Shown here: in pieces, positions 32,130 to 40,584 of the stretch
Layout of the letters: each line of letters starts with the position of its first letter
Numbering within the stretch: position 1 is the stretch's first letter
DNA from: a virus
DNA: 44,839 nt
IMG/VR virus record: IMGVR_UViG_3300036845_000316
Span: 1-44,839 of that record
Direction: 5' to 3' (one strand)
The notes under the pieces: generated by a model
Database searches by the model: none
What the model saw: the letters and a program-made list of their open reading frames with translations, nothing else
Told to the model about the DNA's origin: nothing
Made by a program: the position numbers and the translations under genes

Positions 32130-32819
32130 ATGGCTGACGAAAAAGAGACCCCGGCCGAGCGTCGGGCCAAGCGCATTGCGCGCCTGACGGCGAGCGAGGA
32201 GCGTCCCGGCGAGCCGATCATGCCATCCGATCCCCGGCCCCCAGTGCAGGAAGATCCGGTCGAGGGCGAGCCGCTCGACGACGACAGCGATGGAACCGAC
32301 GAGCCGGAACCGGAAGCCGCCGCGCCGTCGATTCTGACCGAGGCCGACTTTGAGGACATCCGCAAGCAGGCAGAAGTTCTCGTCGCCGAGGAAATGGAGG
32401 CGATCAACCAGCAGCATAAGAAAGCCGCCGTCGAATCGGCACTCGAAGCCGAGCTGCTGGCGCAGCGGCAGGAAGCCGGTCTGACCGACCATCGCGACGA
32501 CATGCTGCAAATCCTCGTCGACTGCCCGCCGTTCTCGCTGCAACTCGTCATCGATGGCAAAATCTACGAGCACGGGCGCTGGTACACGGTGTCGCGCCGG
32601 CTGCACGACACGATGCGCGAGATGATGGCGCGCGGCTGGGACGCCGAGGAGCGAGCCGGCAACCCGAACCACAAGTTCCGCCCGTACCGCGTCGCCGGGT
32701 CGATGAACCCGATGATGCGCGAAAACGTGGACTCGCAAGGCAACTACACGCTGGGGCTCGACAGCCGCGTCAACGCCAAGTCCGGCACTGTCGCCGGTAC
32801 GCCGACCGGGTGGCACTGA
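32130..32819 (+). CDS. Acidic helical virion-region protein, 229 aa
   Basis: Pro/Glu/Asp-rich N-terminus (about residues 25-70), helical middle, then VIDGKIYEHGRWYTVSRRLH and a C-terminal GWDAEERAGNPNHKFRPY. Unknown; possibly a head-completion or accessory protein. Its stop overlaps the next ATG by one base (TGATG). Confidence 0.65.
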   Translation: MADEKETPAERRAKRIARLTASEERPGEPIMPSDPRPPVQEDPVEGEPLDDDSDGTDEPEPEAAAPSILTEADFEDIRKQAEVLVAEEMEAINQQHKKAAVESALEAELLAQRQEAGLTDHRDDMLQILVDCPPFSLQLVIDGKIYEHGRWYTVSRRLHDTMREMMARGWDAEERAGNPNHKFRPYRVAGSMNPMMRENVDSQGNYTLGLDSRVNAKSGTVAGTPTGWH

Positions 32820-33451
32820 TGGCAACCCGCGAGCTTCCGTCGCCGCAGATCGCCTCGGCGATCGCCGACCCCGGCCTCATCCTGCGCGCCAGCATCTCGC
32901 TCGGCGAGCAGGATTGTGTCGTGCAGTACGAAGGCTATCTCGACCGCGACTGCTCGCAGCGCGAGGTCGATGCGCTGACCGACAAGATGATCCTCGCCGG
33001 CAAGCGGCAGAAGGCCAAGCACCAGTTGCCCGGCCTGCGCCGTCAGTTGGAGGACGCGCGGCACACTTTGGGTGAGAACAAGGTGCGGCTGGAAAAGCTC
33101 AACGCCTCGGAAAAGGCGGCGTTCGACGAGCGCAAGAACCAGGCGCAGCGTCTCACGGCGCAGGCGCAGGCGCTGGTCACCGCCGAGCAGGACGGCTGGA
33201 TCGCCTCGGGGCGCAAGGGAGACTTCAGGCTGCAAGGCTCGGCGAAATCTCGGGTCGACCGGATGAACGCCGAGATCGAGGCGCTGTCGTCGAACCAGAA
33301 CAAGGAATCGAGCGAGGCGCAGATCCAGCGTGGGCAGTTGGTGGGCGAGATCGAGGCGGGGGACCGCAAGGTCTACATGCTCGGCGTGCTGATCGAGGAG
33401 AATGAGCGGGCGGCGCACGGCGAGGACATCAGCGAGGTCAGGGAGGGATGA
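32819..33451 (+). CDS. Coiled-coil virion-region protein, 210 aa
   Basis: Beta-like first 60 residues, then a long coiled coil (LRRQLEDARHTLGENKVRLE; more heptads to about residue 190). No enzymatic motif. A structural assembly or tail-completion protein is likely from context. Confidence 0.65.
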   Translation: MATRELPSPQIASAIADPGLILRASISLGEQDCVVQYEGYLDRDCSQREVDALTDKMILAGKRQKAKHQLPGLRRQLEDARHTLGENKVRLEKLNASEKAAFDERKNQAQRLTAQAQALVTAEQDGWIASGRKGDFRLQGSAKSRVDRMNAEIEALSSNQNKESSEAQIQRGQLVGEIEAGDRKVYMLGVLIEENERAAHGEDISEVREG

Positions 33452-34426
33452 TTGCCGAGCGTCCTGTCGTCCAAGCAGATCATCACCCTGGCGCTGCAAG
33501 CCGCGAAGGCCGGTTCGTTTGACCTGAACGGCAACGCGACCGGCTTTGCTTCGCAGGCGGGGCAGCTGTTCAACGCGATCCTCGCGGGCCTCAGCGACGA
33601 CTACGACCTCGACATCACCAAGAAGACCTTCAACTTCACCTTTGTCCCGGCGACGGTTGCCATCGGCAACACCAACGTCTCGCTGGCCTCGGGGCCGTTC
33701 TTCCTGCCGCCCGACTACCTGCGCGCCAAGTTCGGCGACGTCATGTGGTTCAACAACAACTACCCCTATCAGCTTGTCCCGGTCGACCTGGCGGAGTTCG
33801 ACCAGTTCATCCAGCAGGCGGGGTTCCAGAATTTTCCGACGACGTTCGCGACCGATATGTCGCAGTCGCAGATCCTGACGACGACGGCGACCGCCAACGG
33901 CACCACGACCTTGACCGGCCTCGGCAGCACCGCCGGCATCGCGGTGGGACAGGTCGCGGTCTCGACCGGCATCCCCTTCAATACGGTGGTGACACAGGTG
34001 TCGCCGCTGGTGCTGTCAAACGCGGCGACGACCAGCGGCACGATAACCGTGACCTTCCAGAACCCGCCGCTGGCCTATGTCTGGCCGCCGGCGGGCGGCG
34101 CCTATCCGGCGATGGCGCGGTATTACTCGCGGATGCAGCCGATCACGACGCCCGAGTCGAGCGACGTCATCCCGTGGTTTCCCAACACGGACTTCCTGCT
34201 GCGCGAGTTGACCGGGCAATTGATGTTCCTGACCGGCGACGACCGCTGGCAGGCGACGCTCTCGGACAATGCCGATACCAACCCGGGCGGCTCGCGGGTG
34301 ATCCTGACGCGGTATCTGAAGTTGCAGAACGACACCGACAACCGGGCCAAGAAGGTGCAACTCGACGCCCGCCGCTTCGGCTACTGGCGCTCACAGCTGC
34401 CTCCGTCGAAGATCCTCGGCTACTGA
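33452..34426 (+). CDS. Head-tail adaptor, gp11/tail-tubular-A-like
   Basis: 324 residues, TTG start with GGAGG five bases upstream. Has the adaptor pattern: KQIITLALQAAKAGSF, then PPDYLRAKFGDVMWF and FDQFIQQAGFQNFPTTFATD. About residues 143-202 are an inserted beta module (TATANGTTTLTGLGSTAGIA...). The C-terminus (LTGQLMFLTGDDRW, LDARRFGYWRS) completes the tubular fold. It links portal to tail hub, which follows as TGATG. Confidence 0.75.
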   Translation: MPSVLSSKQIITLALQAAKAGSFDLNGNATGFASQAGQLFNAILAGLSDDYDLDITKKTFNFTFVPATVAIGNTNVSLASGPFFLPPDYLRAKFGDVMWFNNNYPYQLVPVDLAEFDQFIQQAGFQNFPTTFATDMSQSQILTTTATANGTTTLTGLGSTAGIAVGQVAVSTGIPFNTVVTQVSPLVLSNAATTSGTITVTFQNPPLAYVWPPAGGAYPAMARYYSRMQPITTPESSDVIPWFPNTDFLLRELTGQLMFLTGDDRWQATLSDNADTNPGGSRVILTRYLKLQNDTDNRAKKVQLDARRFGYWRSQLPPSKILGY

Positions 34427-36306
34427 TGCCCTATCCGCTCCGAGGCGTACCCGTTACGGTCAAGGCAAGAGGTCTGAGCGACACCATTGACTCGACCAAT
34501 CTCGGGCAGGGTCTGATGTCGGCGCTGACCAACCTCATCCCCGCGCCCAACACGCTCGACCTGTGGGTGCCGCGTCCGGCATCCATGCTCCTCACCTCGT
34601 TTGGCGGCTTTACGACCCCGAACATGGGCGAGGCGGTCTTCGGCCAGGGAAACCGCATCTACGGGTTTATCCAGACCGCCCGCTTTGCCGGTCACTCCGA
34701 GCCGTTTATCTGGGATCAGAACGCTTCGGCCTTTGTCGCCATAACCGGCGTCACCTCGGCTAATACCCCGACCTCGACCTCGAACACCGGGGATTGGACG
34801 CCGCCGACGATCTCGCCCAACGGCGCCTTTATCGTATTCACCCACCCCGGGTTTAATTTCTCGGGCGGCTATGCCTTTGGCTGGCTCGACATGACCGGGT
34901 TCACGTCGACCACCATCACCGGCAGCACGCACAGCAACACGACGGTCGATACGTTCTCGACGCCGGTTCTCGCCGCCGGTTGGCGTCCGGGGATGACCAT
35001 CAGCGACAGCGCGGGTGACATCCCGGCCAACACCACCATCCTGTCGATCAGCGCCGCCGGGGTCGTCACCCTCTCGGCCGCCGCGACCGGCTCGAACGCG
35101 GCAACCACCTTTACCGTCGGCGGTGGCACTTTCGCCGCGCCGCTATGGGCTGCCGGCAACATCGTCGACCATCCTCTGCTGGCGGTGCCGACCGCGGCGC
35201 TGCAATACGCCGGCTCGACCTGCTATGCGGTCAACACGACATCGCCGCCCTCCGCCGCGATCGTCTTCTCCGACGCGGGCGATCCGCTGCGCCGCACCGA
35301 TTCGGGCAAGGTGCAGATCACAACCTTTCAGAACGCGCTGCCGATTACCGTGCTGGCGGGCCTGCCGTTCACCAATCTCACGGGCGGCATTGTCCAGAGC
35401 CTCATTGCCTTCCAGGGCGACTCGGCGATCCAGCAGCTGACCGGCACGCCAATCCTCTCGGACCTGCAACAGAATGTGCTGTCGCCCTCGATTGGCACCC
35501 TAGCCCCGAACTCGCTGGCGACGAGCTCGACCAGAGGACTGTACTTTTCCGCGCCCGATGGGGTGAGGCTCATCAATCAGGCGGGCGTCGTCACGCCGCC
35601 GCTCGGGCGACTGGGTTCGGGCGTCACGACCCCGTTCATGTTTGCCCAGAACCCGACAAGGCAAGCCGCGGCGTACAACGAGAGCGTCTACCGCATCAGC
35701 GTGCAGAACGGGGCCAAGGTCGGCGTCCCGACAGAGGAATACTGGTATCACGAGGATGATGACCGCTGGACCGGGCCGCATACCTTCCCGGCGAGCGTCA
35801 TCACCCCGACAGCCGTTCCACACGGATTTGGTTTCTTTGCGGCGGGGATCGCGGCAAAGCTGTGGTCGGGATCATGCTACGCCTCGCTGTCGGCGACCTT
35901 TGTCGAGAACGGCGTGCAGATGACCTTCCTGTGGCAGACCTCGCGGATGCCCGACACGGCGGAAATGCAGGAAAACGCGATGGTGCAGACCGCCATCGCC
36001 ATCGCGGTGCCCGCATTGCAGAACATCCAGGTCACCTTTTACAACGACACGTCGCAGGTTCTCGACCAGCCGCAGCTCGTCGGCCCCGCCAACGCGCCCG
36101 CCGTGTGGGGTTCCTTTGTCTGGGGCGCGGCCAATTGGGGCGCTGGCCTGACGATGTACTACCAGCAGCGGATCAACTGGACACGGGTGCTGATCTTCAA
36201 GCAGGGGACGATGTCGCTGTCGGGGAACTGCGCGGCGGGTCTGGTCATCGGCAACGTCTATATGCGATACCAGCCGCAGAACTACTTGCTTCAGCATGCA
36301 GGATAA
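34426..36306 (+). CDS. Large tail hub / tubular-B-like protein
   Basis: 626 residues. Starts MPYPLRGVPVTVKARGLSDT with IPAPNTLDLWVPRP, as in large podovirus tail-nozzle proteins; many blade-like beta repeats follow. About residues 165-233 hold a beta insert (TGSTHSNTTVDTFSTP ... IPANTTILSISAAGVVTLSA). It probably forms the short-tail nozzle on which fibres sit. TGATG coupled to the adaptor. Confidence 0.75.
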   Translation: MPYPLRGVPVTVKARGLSDTIDSTNLGQGLMSALTNLIPAPNTLDLWVPRPASMLLTSFGGFTTPNMGEAVFGQGNRIYGFIQTARFAGHSEPFIWDQNASAFVAITGVTSANTPTSTSNTGDWTPPTISPNGAFIVFTHPGFNFSGGYAFGWLDMTGFTSTTITGSTHSNTTVDTFSTPVLAAGWRPGMTISDSAGDIPANTTILSISAAGVVTLSAAATGSNAATTFTVGGGTFAAPLWAAGNIVDHPLLAVPTAALQYAGSTCYAVNTTSPPSAAIVFSDAGDPLRRTDSGKVQITTFQNALPITVLAGLPFTNLTGGIVQSLIAFQGDSAIQQLTGTPILSDLQQNVLSPSIGTLAPNSLATSSTRGLYFSAPDGVRLINQAGVVTPPLGRLGSGVTTPFMFAQNPTRQAAAYNESVYRISVQNGAKVGVPTEEYWYHEDDDRWTGPHTFPASVITPTAVPHGFGFFAAGIAAKLWSGSCYASLSATFVENGVQMTFLWQTSRMPDTAEMQENAMVQTAIAIAVPALQNIQVTFYNDTSQVLDQPQLVGPANAPAVWGSFVWGAANWGAGLTMYYQQRINWTRVLIFKQGTMSLSGNCAAGLVIGNVYMRYQPQNYLLQHAG

Positions 36307-36318
36307 GGGCGGAAATAA

Positions 36319-37131
36319 ATGAGTATTATTGCTCCTCTCCCGGACACGCTGACAAACGGCACGACCGCGGACGCCACGCAGGTCATGGCGAACTTTAACC
36401 AGATCGTCGCCAATGTAAACGCCAACGCTGCCGAGAACGGGGCGAACTCAAGCATTACGTCGATACTCGGGTTGACGACGCCGCTTGCGGTCAGCGAGGG
36501 TGGCACCGGGCGCACCGCCAAATACCCAAAGACCCGCACGGTTTTGACCAGCGGAGGTGCCGCCACCTACACGGTGCCGGTGGGGGTGACGGCGATCAAT
36601 GTTCGTGCCATTGGCGGCGGCGGTGCTGGTGGTGGAACGGGGGCGGGGGCTGGGAACGGCGGCGGTGGCGGCAACACGACCTTTGCCGGAACGGGAACAA
36701 GCATCACGGCGGGGTTGGGCTTTGGGGGCGTCGGGGCGGCGGCGGTCAGCGGCAATGGTGGGGCGGCTTCTGGGGGCGACATCAATATCGCCGGCTCGTC
36801 GGGCGACAATGGTGTGGACAATACGACCATCGGCCGCGGCGTCGCCGGGGCGGCGGGCCCTTATGGTGGAGCAGGGGCGGGCGGTGGAGCCAGCGCCAAC
36901 GGTAACACCGGTGCCGCGAACTCGGGCGCGGGAGGCGGCGGGGCAGGAGCCTCGGGCGGCACGGCGCAGGCCGGCGGCGGTGGCTCCGGCGGGTATGTCG
37001 AAAAGCTCATAGCCTCACCTGTTGCCAGCTATACCTACACGGTCGGCGGTGGCGGCACGGCGGGGACCGGGGCAGCCACGGGTGGAGCTGGAGCCGCGGG
37101 GATCATCATCATCGATGAATATTATTACTAG
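36319..37131 (+). CDS. Glycine-rich tail fibre/adhesin, no signal peptide
   Basis: 270 residues: helical N-terminal linker (residues 1-45), a GLTTPLAVSEGGTGRT fibre motif, then a sandwich start (TYTVPVGVTAINVRAIGGGG) and about 170 residues of polyglycine-like loops. Glycine-rich loop domains of this type are receptor-binding tips of phage fibres. Ends overlapping the next gene by 17 bases. Confidence 0.75.
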   Translation: MSIIAPLPDTLTNGTTADATQVMANFNQIVANVNANAAENGANSSITSILGLTTPLAVSEGGTGRTAKYPKTRTVLTSGGAATYTVPVGVTAINVRAIGGGGAGGGTGAGAGNGGGGGNTTFAGTGTSITAGLGFGGVGAAAVSGNGGAASGGDINIAGSSGDNGVDNTTIGRGVAGAAGPYGGAGAGGGASANGNTGAANSGAGGGGAGASGGTAQAGGGGSGGYVEKLIASPVASYTYTVGGGGTAGTGAATGGAGAAGIIIIDEYYY

Positions 37132-37642
37132 ATGCGCCGCCGCCCTGGCGGCAATGGTGTTTTGCGCTCCCGCGATGGCCGGGGGGCCGGGCTCGATCTA
37201 TTGGATCACCGAACCCATGGATTGCGGTGTTGGGTGGGGCGCCCCGATGATCTCGACCTACGTCGCGTACTGCCCGATGGGCGGGGTCTTTGTCTCGATC
37301 TGCCCCGGCGCACCGGCGCCGGGCTTGCCCTACGGCTACTATACCTTCTCAAATGGTCTGTGGGAGGCGGGTGCTCCGGTGACGATTGTGGGCGTTTCCG
37401 CGACGCACGTGCTGAGCAATGCAGCATCGTCGGGACATTTTGTCATCGGCTCGGCGCACAATGCCGATGGGCCGGACGTGTTTGTCACGGGCGGCGGTCA
37501 GGGCACGACGCAGACGACCAAAATCCTTGCCAACCCGTTTCCGCAGGGTGGCGACGCACCAGGCGCTCACATTGACGTCTACGCCCATTGCGACAGTGGC
37601 ACGCACTGGATGCTTCTCGAAATCGACTACGTGCCGCGATGA
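37115..37642 (+). CDS. Secreted beta-sandwich-like protein, 175 aa
   Basis: Start ATG 37115 gives a clear Sec signal peptide (MNIITRCAAALAAMVFCAPA then MAGGPG; cleavage after AMA). Mature part has Cys pairs and repeated G/T/V strands, no known enzyme site. Weak ribosome site; overlaps the fibre gene. First of a series of exported proteins in a tail locus, where virion proteins normally stay cytoplasmic. Confidence 0.65.
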   Translation: MNIITRCAAALAAMVFCAPAMAGGPGSIYWITEPMDCGVGWGAPMISTYVAYCPMGGVFVSICPGAPAPGLPYGYYTFSNGLWEAGAPVTIVGVSATHVLSNAASSGHFVIGSAHNADGPDVFVTGGGQGTTQTTKILANPFPQGGDAPGAHIDVYAHCDSGTHWMLLEIDYVPR

Positions 37643-37708
37643 TGAATGCGGCTATGGCGGAAACGCGCGTTACGGTGTAAAGGGGCTTGACTTGCGAGGG
37701 AGAGCGGG

Positions 37709-38110
37709 ATGAGGGATTTTGTTCGTTCGGCGCTGCGCCGGTTCTTCAGCGGGATGATTGTCGGTGCCGGCATGATCGCCGCGGTGGCGATGGTCCCCTA
37801 CGGGTATGCCGCCTTCCAGACCTTTACGGGTGTCGGCGGGTCGTTCCCGATGGTTGGCCCAACCGCCAATTTTGCCGACTTCAACAACATGATTACCAAC
37901 ATGAACAACGAGGTCGGCAGCTTCCTCCAGTTCGGCGTTGCCGGCGACCCGGGCGAGCCGCAGTTCCTCAACGCCGCCTCGTTTGCGGCCAACGGCACGG
38001 TGGCGACCGCGATGTCGTCGCTCGGCCCCCCGGGTTCGCACACGACGGTTCAGAAATGGCTGCTCGTCATCGATCAGGCCGGCGCGCAGTTTTTTGCTCC
38101 CCTTTTCTGA
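37709..38110 (+). CDS. N-terminally membrane-targeted protein, 133 aa
   Basis: GGGAG precedes ATG. MRDFVRSALRRFFSGMIVGA then a hydrophobic stretch; the RRFF just before it resembles a twin-arginine signal. The remainder is soluble (TFTGVGGSFPMVGPTANFADF...). It ends in a 37-base overlap with the leftward O-antigen-ligase-like gene. Confidence 0.65.
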   Translation: MRDFVRSALRRFFSGMIVGAGMIAAVAMVPYGYAAFQTFTGVGGSFPMVGPTANFADFNNMITNMNNEVGSFLQFGVAGDPGEPQFLNAASFAANGTVATAMSSLGPPGSHTTVQKWLLVIDQAGAQFFAPLF

Positions 38111-38964
38111 CGTGACCGATAGATCTGCGGCGGAACCTGAGCCAGTTCCGCCAGCAGCGTCACCAGCGGCAAATACACGACCCACGTCCCGTACAGAAAC
38201 ATCCCCTGCACCGCGAACGCCGCCAGAAACCCAAGAGCGGCGCGGTCTCTCCGGGCTGCCCGCACGCCCTCGCCATAGACCCATAGGGCCGCGCTAAGCC
38301 CAATTACACCAGCCGCCGCGAGCCACTCGATCGCGATATTGTAGAAGACGGTCAGGCCGGTATATCCGGCCATGAGACCGCCCTGCCCCCAGCCGAGCCA
38401 CGGGCGGGCAAGGGCACCGTAAAACCCGATCCGCCACAGGCCGAGACGCGGATCGTCGGTGCCGCGGTGCAGCGTTGCAACGACAACAAAATTGATGCAG
38501 ATCAATAATCCGAGGACGACAACCCACGGGAACCGTCGCCACAGCATGATGACGCCGGATACGGCGGCGGCGGCGAAGGCTCCCCGGCTTTGCGCCAGTG
38601 TGAGCGAGATCACATTGGCGATGAGCGGGACGATCGCTACCCAGCGCGGGGATTTGTCGATGCGGCGCATCGCAAGGCAGAGATTGAGCGCCGCGTAGGA
38701 GCCGAGGAAGTTGGCGCTGAGAAAGACCCCGTGCGCGCGCTTCATAAAGAACATCTGGATAACGGAGATTGCCGCGACCGGCACGCTCAGCCAGAGCCAG
38801 TTGATCCATATCAAGTCCCATTGGCGGGGCTCGAAATGCGACCAGCAGGTGAGAAACCACAGCGTTGCGCAAATGATCCAGAGGTAGCCGTGCCCCCAAC
38901 CGTGGAGATCGGCGACGCCGACGATGGCGACAAACACCAGAAAGGAAATGACGAGGCGCGGCAT
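38074..38964 (-). CDS. Degenerate O-antigen ligase/polymerase-like membrane protein
   Basis: 296 residues, about eight TM helices. Wzy_C/WaaL family features: GVFLSANFLGSYAAL (about 79-93), the signature LAQSRGAF (about 123-130), RIGFYGALARPWLGWGQGG, and FYNIAIEWLAAAGVIGL. In the last motif family enzymes usually have His before Asn (H-N-x-x-L); here it is Tyr (Tyr208). It is also shorter than typical (usually about 400 aa). Start at 38964 is preferred because upstream Met codons overlap a good rightward gene. A lone leftward gene in the tail locus is a moron. Likely effect: alteration or inhibition of host surface polysaccharide assembly. Confidence 0.7.
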   Translation of the reverse strand: MPRLVISFLVFVAIVGVADLHGWGHGYLWIICATLWFLTCWSHFEPRQWDLIWINWLWLSVPVAAISVIQMFFMKRAHGVFLSANFLGSYAALNLCLAMRRIDKSPRWVAIVPLIANVISLTLAQSRGAFAAAAVSGVIMLWRRFPWVVVLGLLICINFVVVATLHRGTDDPRLGLWRIGFYGALARPWLGWGQGGLMAGYTGLTVFYNIAIEWLAAAGVIGLSAALWVYGEGVRAARRDRAALGFLAAFAVQGMFLYGTWVVYLPLVTLLAELAQVPPQIYRSRQKRGAKNCAPA

Positions 38965-39001
38965 TGGTGTTATCTCGCAAAGGGCGTTCGGGGAGTATGC
39001 C

Positions 39002-39217
39002 ATGAACTTGAGCCAGAAGACGGTTTTCGATGCAAAGGTTCGCGAACTCGCGATGAGCCGTGTCGGCCCCGCACCGCCGAACAGCTTCATATACGGCGCG
39101 TATGAAATGGCGCTCCGTCGCGAGATGGACATCTGCCGCGCGGAACTGAGGGGCGTCGAATTTATGTCGGATTACGACCCCAGGCTTCGCTCGGTCGGGG
39201 GGGCCGATGGAGGGTAA
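39002..39217 (+). CDS. Hypothetical protein, 71 aa
   Basis: MNLSQKTVFDAKVRELAMSR...; GGGGAG six bases before ATG. Helical then acidic. It lies just upstream of, and divergent from, the ligase-like gene start, so promoters may be shared. Overlaps the next gene by 11 bases. Confidence 0.7.
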   Translation: MNLSQKTVFDAKVRELAMSRVGPAPPNSFIYGAYEMALRREMDICRAELRGVEFMSDYDPRLRSVGGADGG

Positions 39218-39356
39218 GAGCAAAGTCCGCAAGGTGCTTCACGAGTTCAAGGAAGGCTCGCTGCATAGCGGCTCCAAGAGCGGTCCCAAGGTGCGCAACA
39301 GAAAGCAGGCGGTGGCAATTGCTCTGTCAGAGGCACGGAAAAAGAGGGCGCGCTGA
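39207..39356 (+). CDS. DUF6496-type small basic protein, 49 aa
   Basis: MEGKSKVRKVLHEFKEGSLH then SGSKSGPKV..RKQAVAIALSEA: the clear pattern of the small DUF6496 family (VMHEFKxGxLxSGSxxGPKVxxRxQAIAIALSEA), widespread in phages and bacteria. Function unknown; very basic, DNA-binding or packaged-protein role possible. Stop overlaps next ATG (TGATG). Confidence 0.85.
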   Translation: MEGKSKVRKVLHEFKEGSLHSGSKSGPKVRNRKQAVAIALSEARKKRAR

Positions 39357-39703
39357 TGCTGAAAATTCTCACGGCTTTTGTGTTGGGCGCGCTGGTCTTG
39401 TCGGCCCCGGCGCTCGCGGGCGCTCCGTCGCCTTGCGGCGGGACGGTCGGGACGGGCTCGGCGCTGGTCGTCTTCCCGGCGTCCGGGCATGGCCCATCCA
39501 AACCCACGCAATACGTAACGATCTCCAACCCTGGAACGAATACCCTCTACGTCAACGGGCATGGCAGCACCGCAACCTCCAGCGATATGCCGCTGTTGAC
39601 GGGCGGATACATAACCTGGGCCTTTCCCGCGTATCCGCCGCCCGCTGTCATCTCAATCATAGCCTCGGGATCTTCGTCGCCTTACGCATGTGAATACCAA
39701 TGA
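39356..39703 (+). CDS. Signal-peptide-bearing small beta protein, 115 aa
   Basis: Signal peptide MLKILTAFVLGALVLSAPAL, cleavage near ALA-GAP. Mature part: PSPCGGTVGTGSALVVFPAS, TQYVTISNPGTNTLYVNGHG, a beta-sandwich-like pattern seen in fibre accessory domains. ATGA overlap with the next gene. Confidence 0.7.
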   Translation: MLKILTAFVLGALVLSAPALAGAPSPCGGTVGTGSALVVFPASGHGPSKPTQYVTISNPGTNTLYVNGHGSTATSSDMPLLTGGYITWAFPAYPPPAVISIIASGSSSPYACEYQ

Positions 39704-40584
39704 GACTTCTCTCATGCGCGCTAGTGGCGCTGGCTCTGATCTCGGGGAGCGCCCATGCGCAGCAGGGGTGGAACCCGGGTGGGGGCGGCGGCGGCGGATC
39801 AGGCACCGTTACCAGCGTCGGCCTTAATCCTGGGCTGACAAAAACCATTGGCACCCAGAATACCGGTTCCGACGCGATCACAACGACCGGCACGATATCG
39901 GGTCAAACATGGCCTGTCCTTGTCGCAGGCTCCTGCACGGTCAACACCAACTGCAACGGCGGCAACACCAACGAGACCGGCGAGTTGCTGATCGCCAATG
40001 CCGCCAGCATCACATTCACGCTTCCTAATCCCGCAGCTGGGACCGAGGGCAGCAGTTATTTTTTCGGCAGTGACGGGACCAACGGCTACACGCTGACAAC
40101 GGCGGGCGGTGCCAAGACCCTGTATGGCTGCCCGCAGGGCGGCGGCACGTCACTCGTTGTCCAGGCCGATTTCGATGTGGTCGTGACCGACGACGGGACG
40201 AACTATAAATGCACGCTGGCAGGCAGCCCGGTCATCCCGCTTCCAATTACCTATGCGCCCGGGATCAATCCCAATAATCTGCCGATCGCCAATATCAACC
40301 AGCCGCGAACGATCGTCGGCATTCGATGCAATCCCGAAGTTGCGGCGGGTGGGTCGGCGACGATCACGTTTGTCAAGGCCGCGAGCGGCACGGCTCTCAG
40401 CGCGGGCACAGCGCTTCATAGTGGAAGCTGCAACGCCAACGGCACCGCGGCGACGGATCAGACCCTCACTGTGACCGTGACGACCCTGGCGGCCGGTGAT
40501 CGCCTAGGCATCACGACAACCGGCACGACGATCTGGACATCAAGCGGCATCGCGGCAGGCGTAGGCACGGTGTTCGTCCGGTGA
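39700..40584 (+). CDS. Tail-fibre-like protein with signal peptide, 294 aa
   Basis: MRLLSCALVALALISGSAHA signal, then Gly-rich linker and GSGTVTSVGLNPGLTKTIGT, a typical phage fibre motif (GTVTSVGL). Further beta repeats (ASITFTLPNPAAGTEGSS) run to the C-terminus. It couples as ATGA upstream and GTGA downstream. Export of a fibre-like protein is unexpected. Confidence 0.75.
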   Translation: MRLLSCALVALALISGSAHAQQGWNPGGGGGGGSGTVTSVGLNPGLTKTIGTQNTGSDAITTTGTISGQTWPVLVAGSCTVNTNCNGGNTNETGELLIANAASITFTLPNPAAGTEGSSYFFGSDGTNGYTLTTAGGAKTLYGCPQGGGTSLVVQADFDVVVTDDGTNYKCTLAGSPVIPLPITYAPGINPNNLPIANINQPRTIVGIRCNPEVAAGGSATITFVKAASGTALSAGTALHSGSCNANGTAATDQTLTVTVTTLAAGDRLGITTTGTTIWTSSGIAAGVGTVFVR

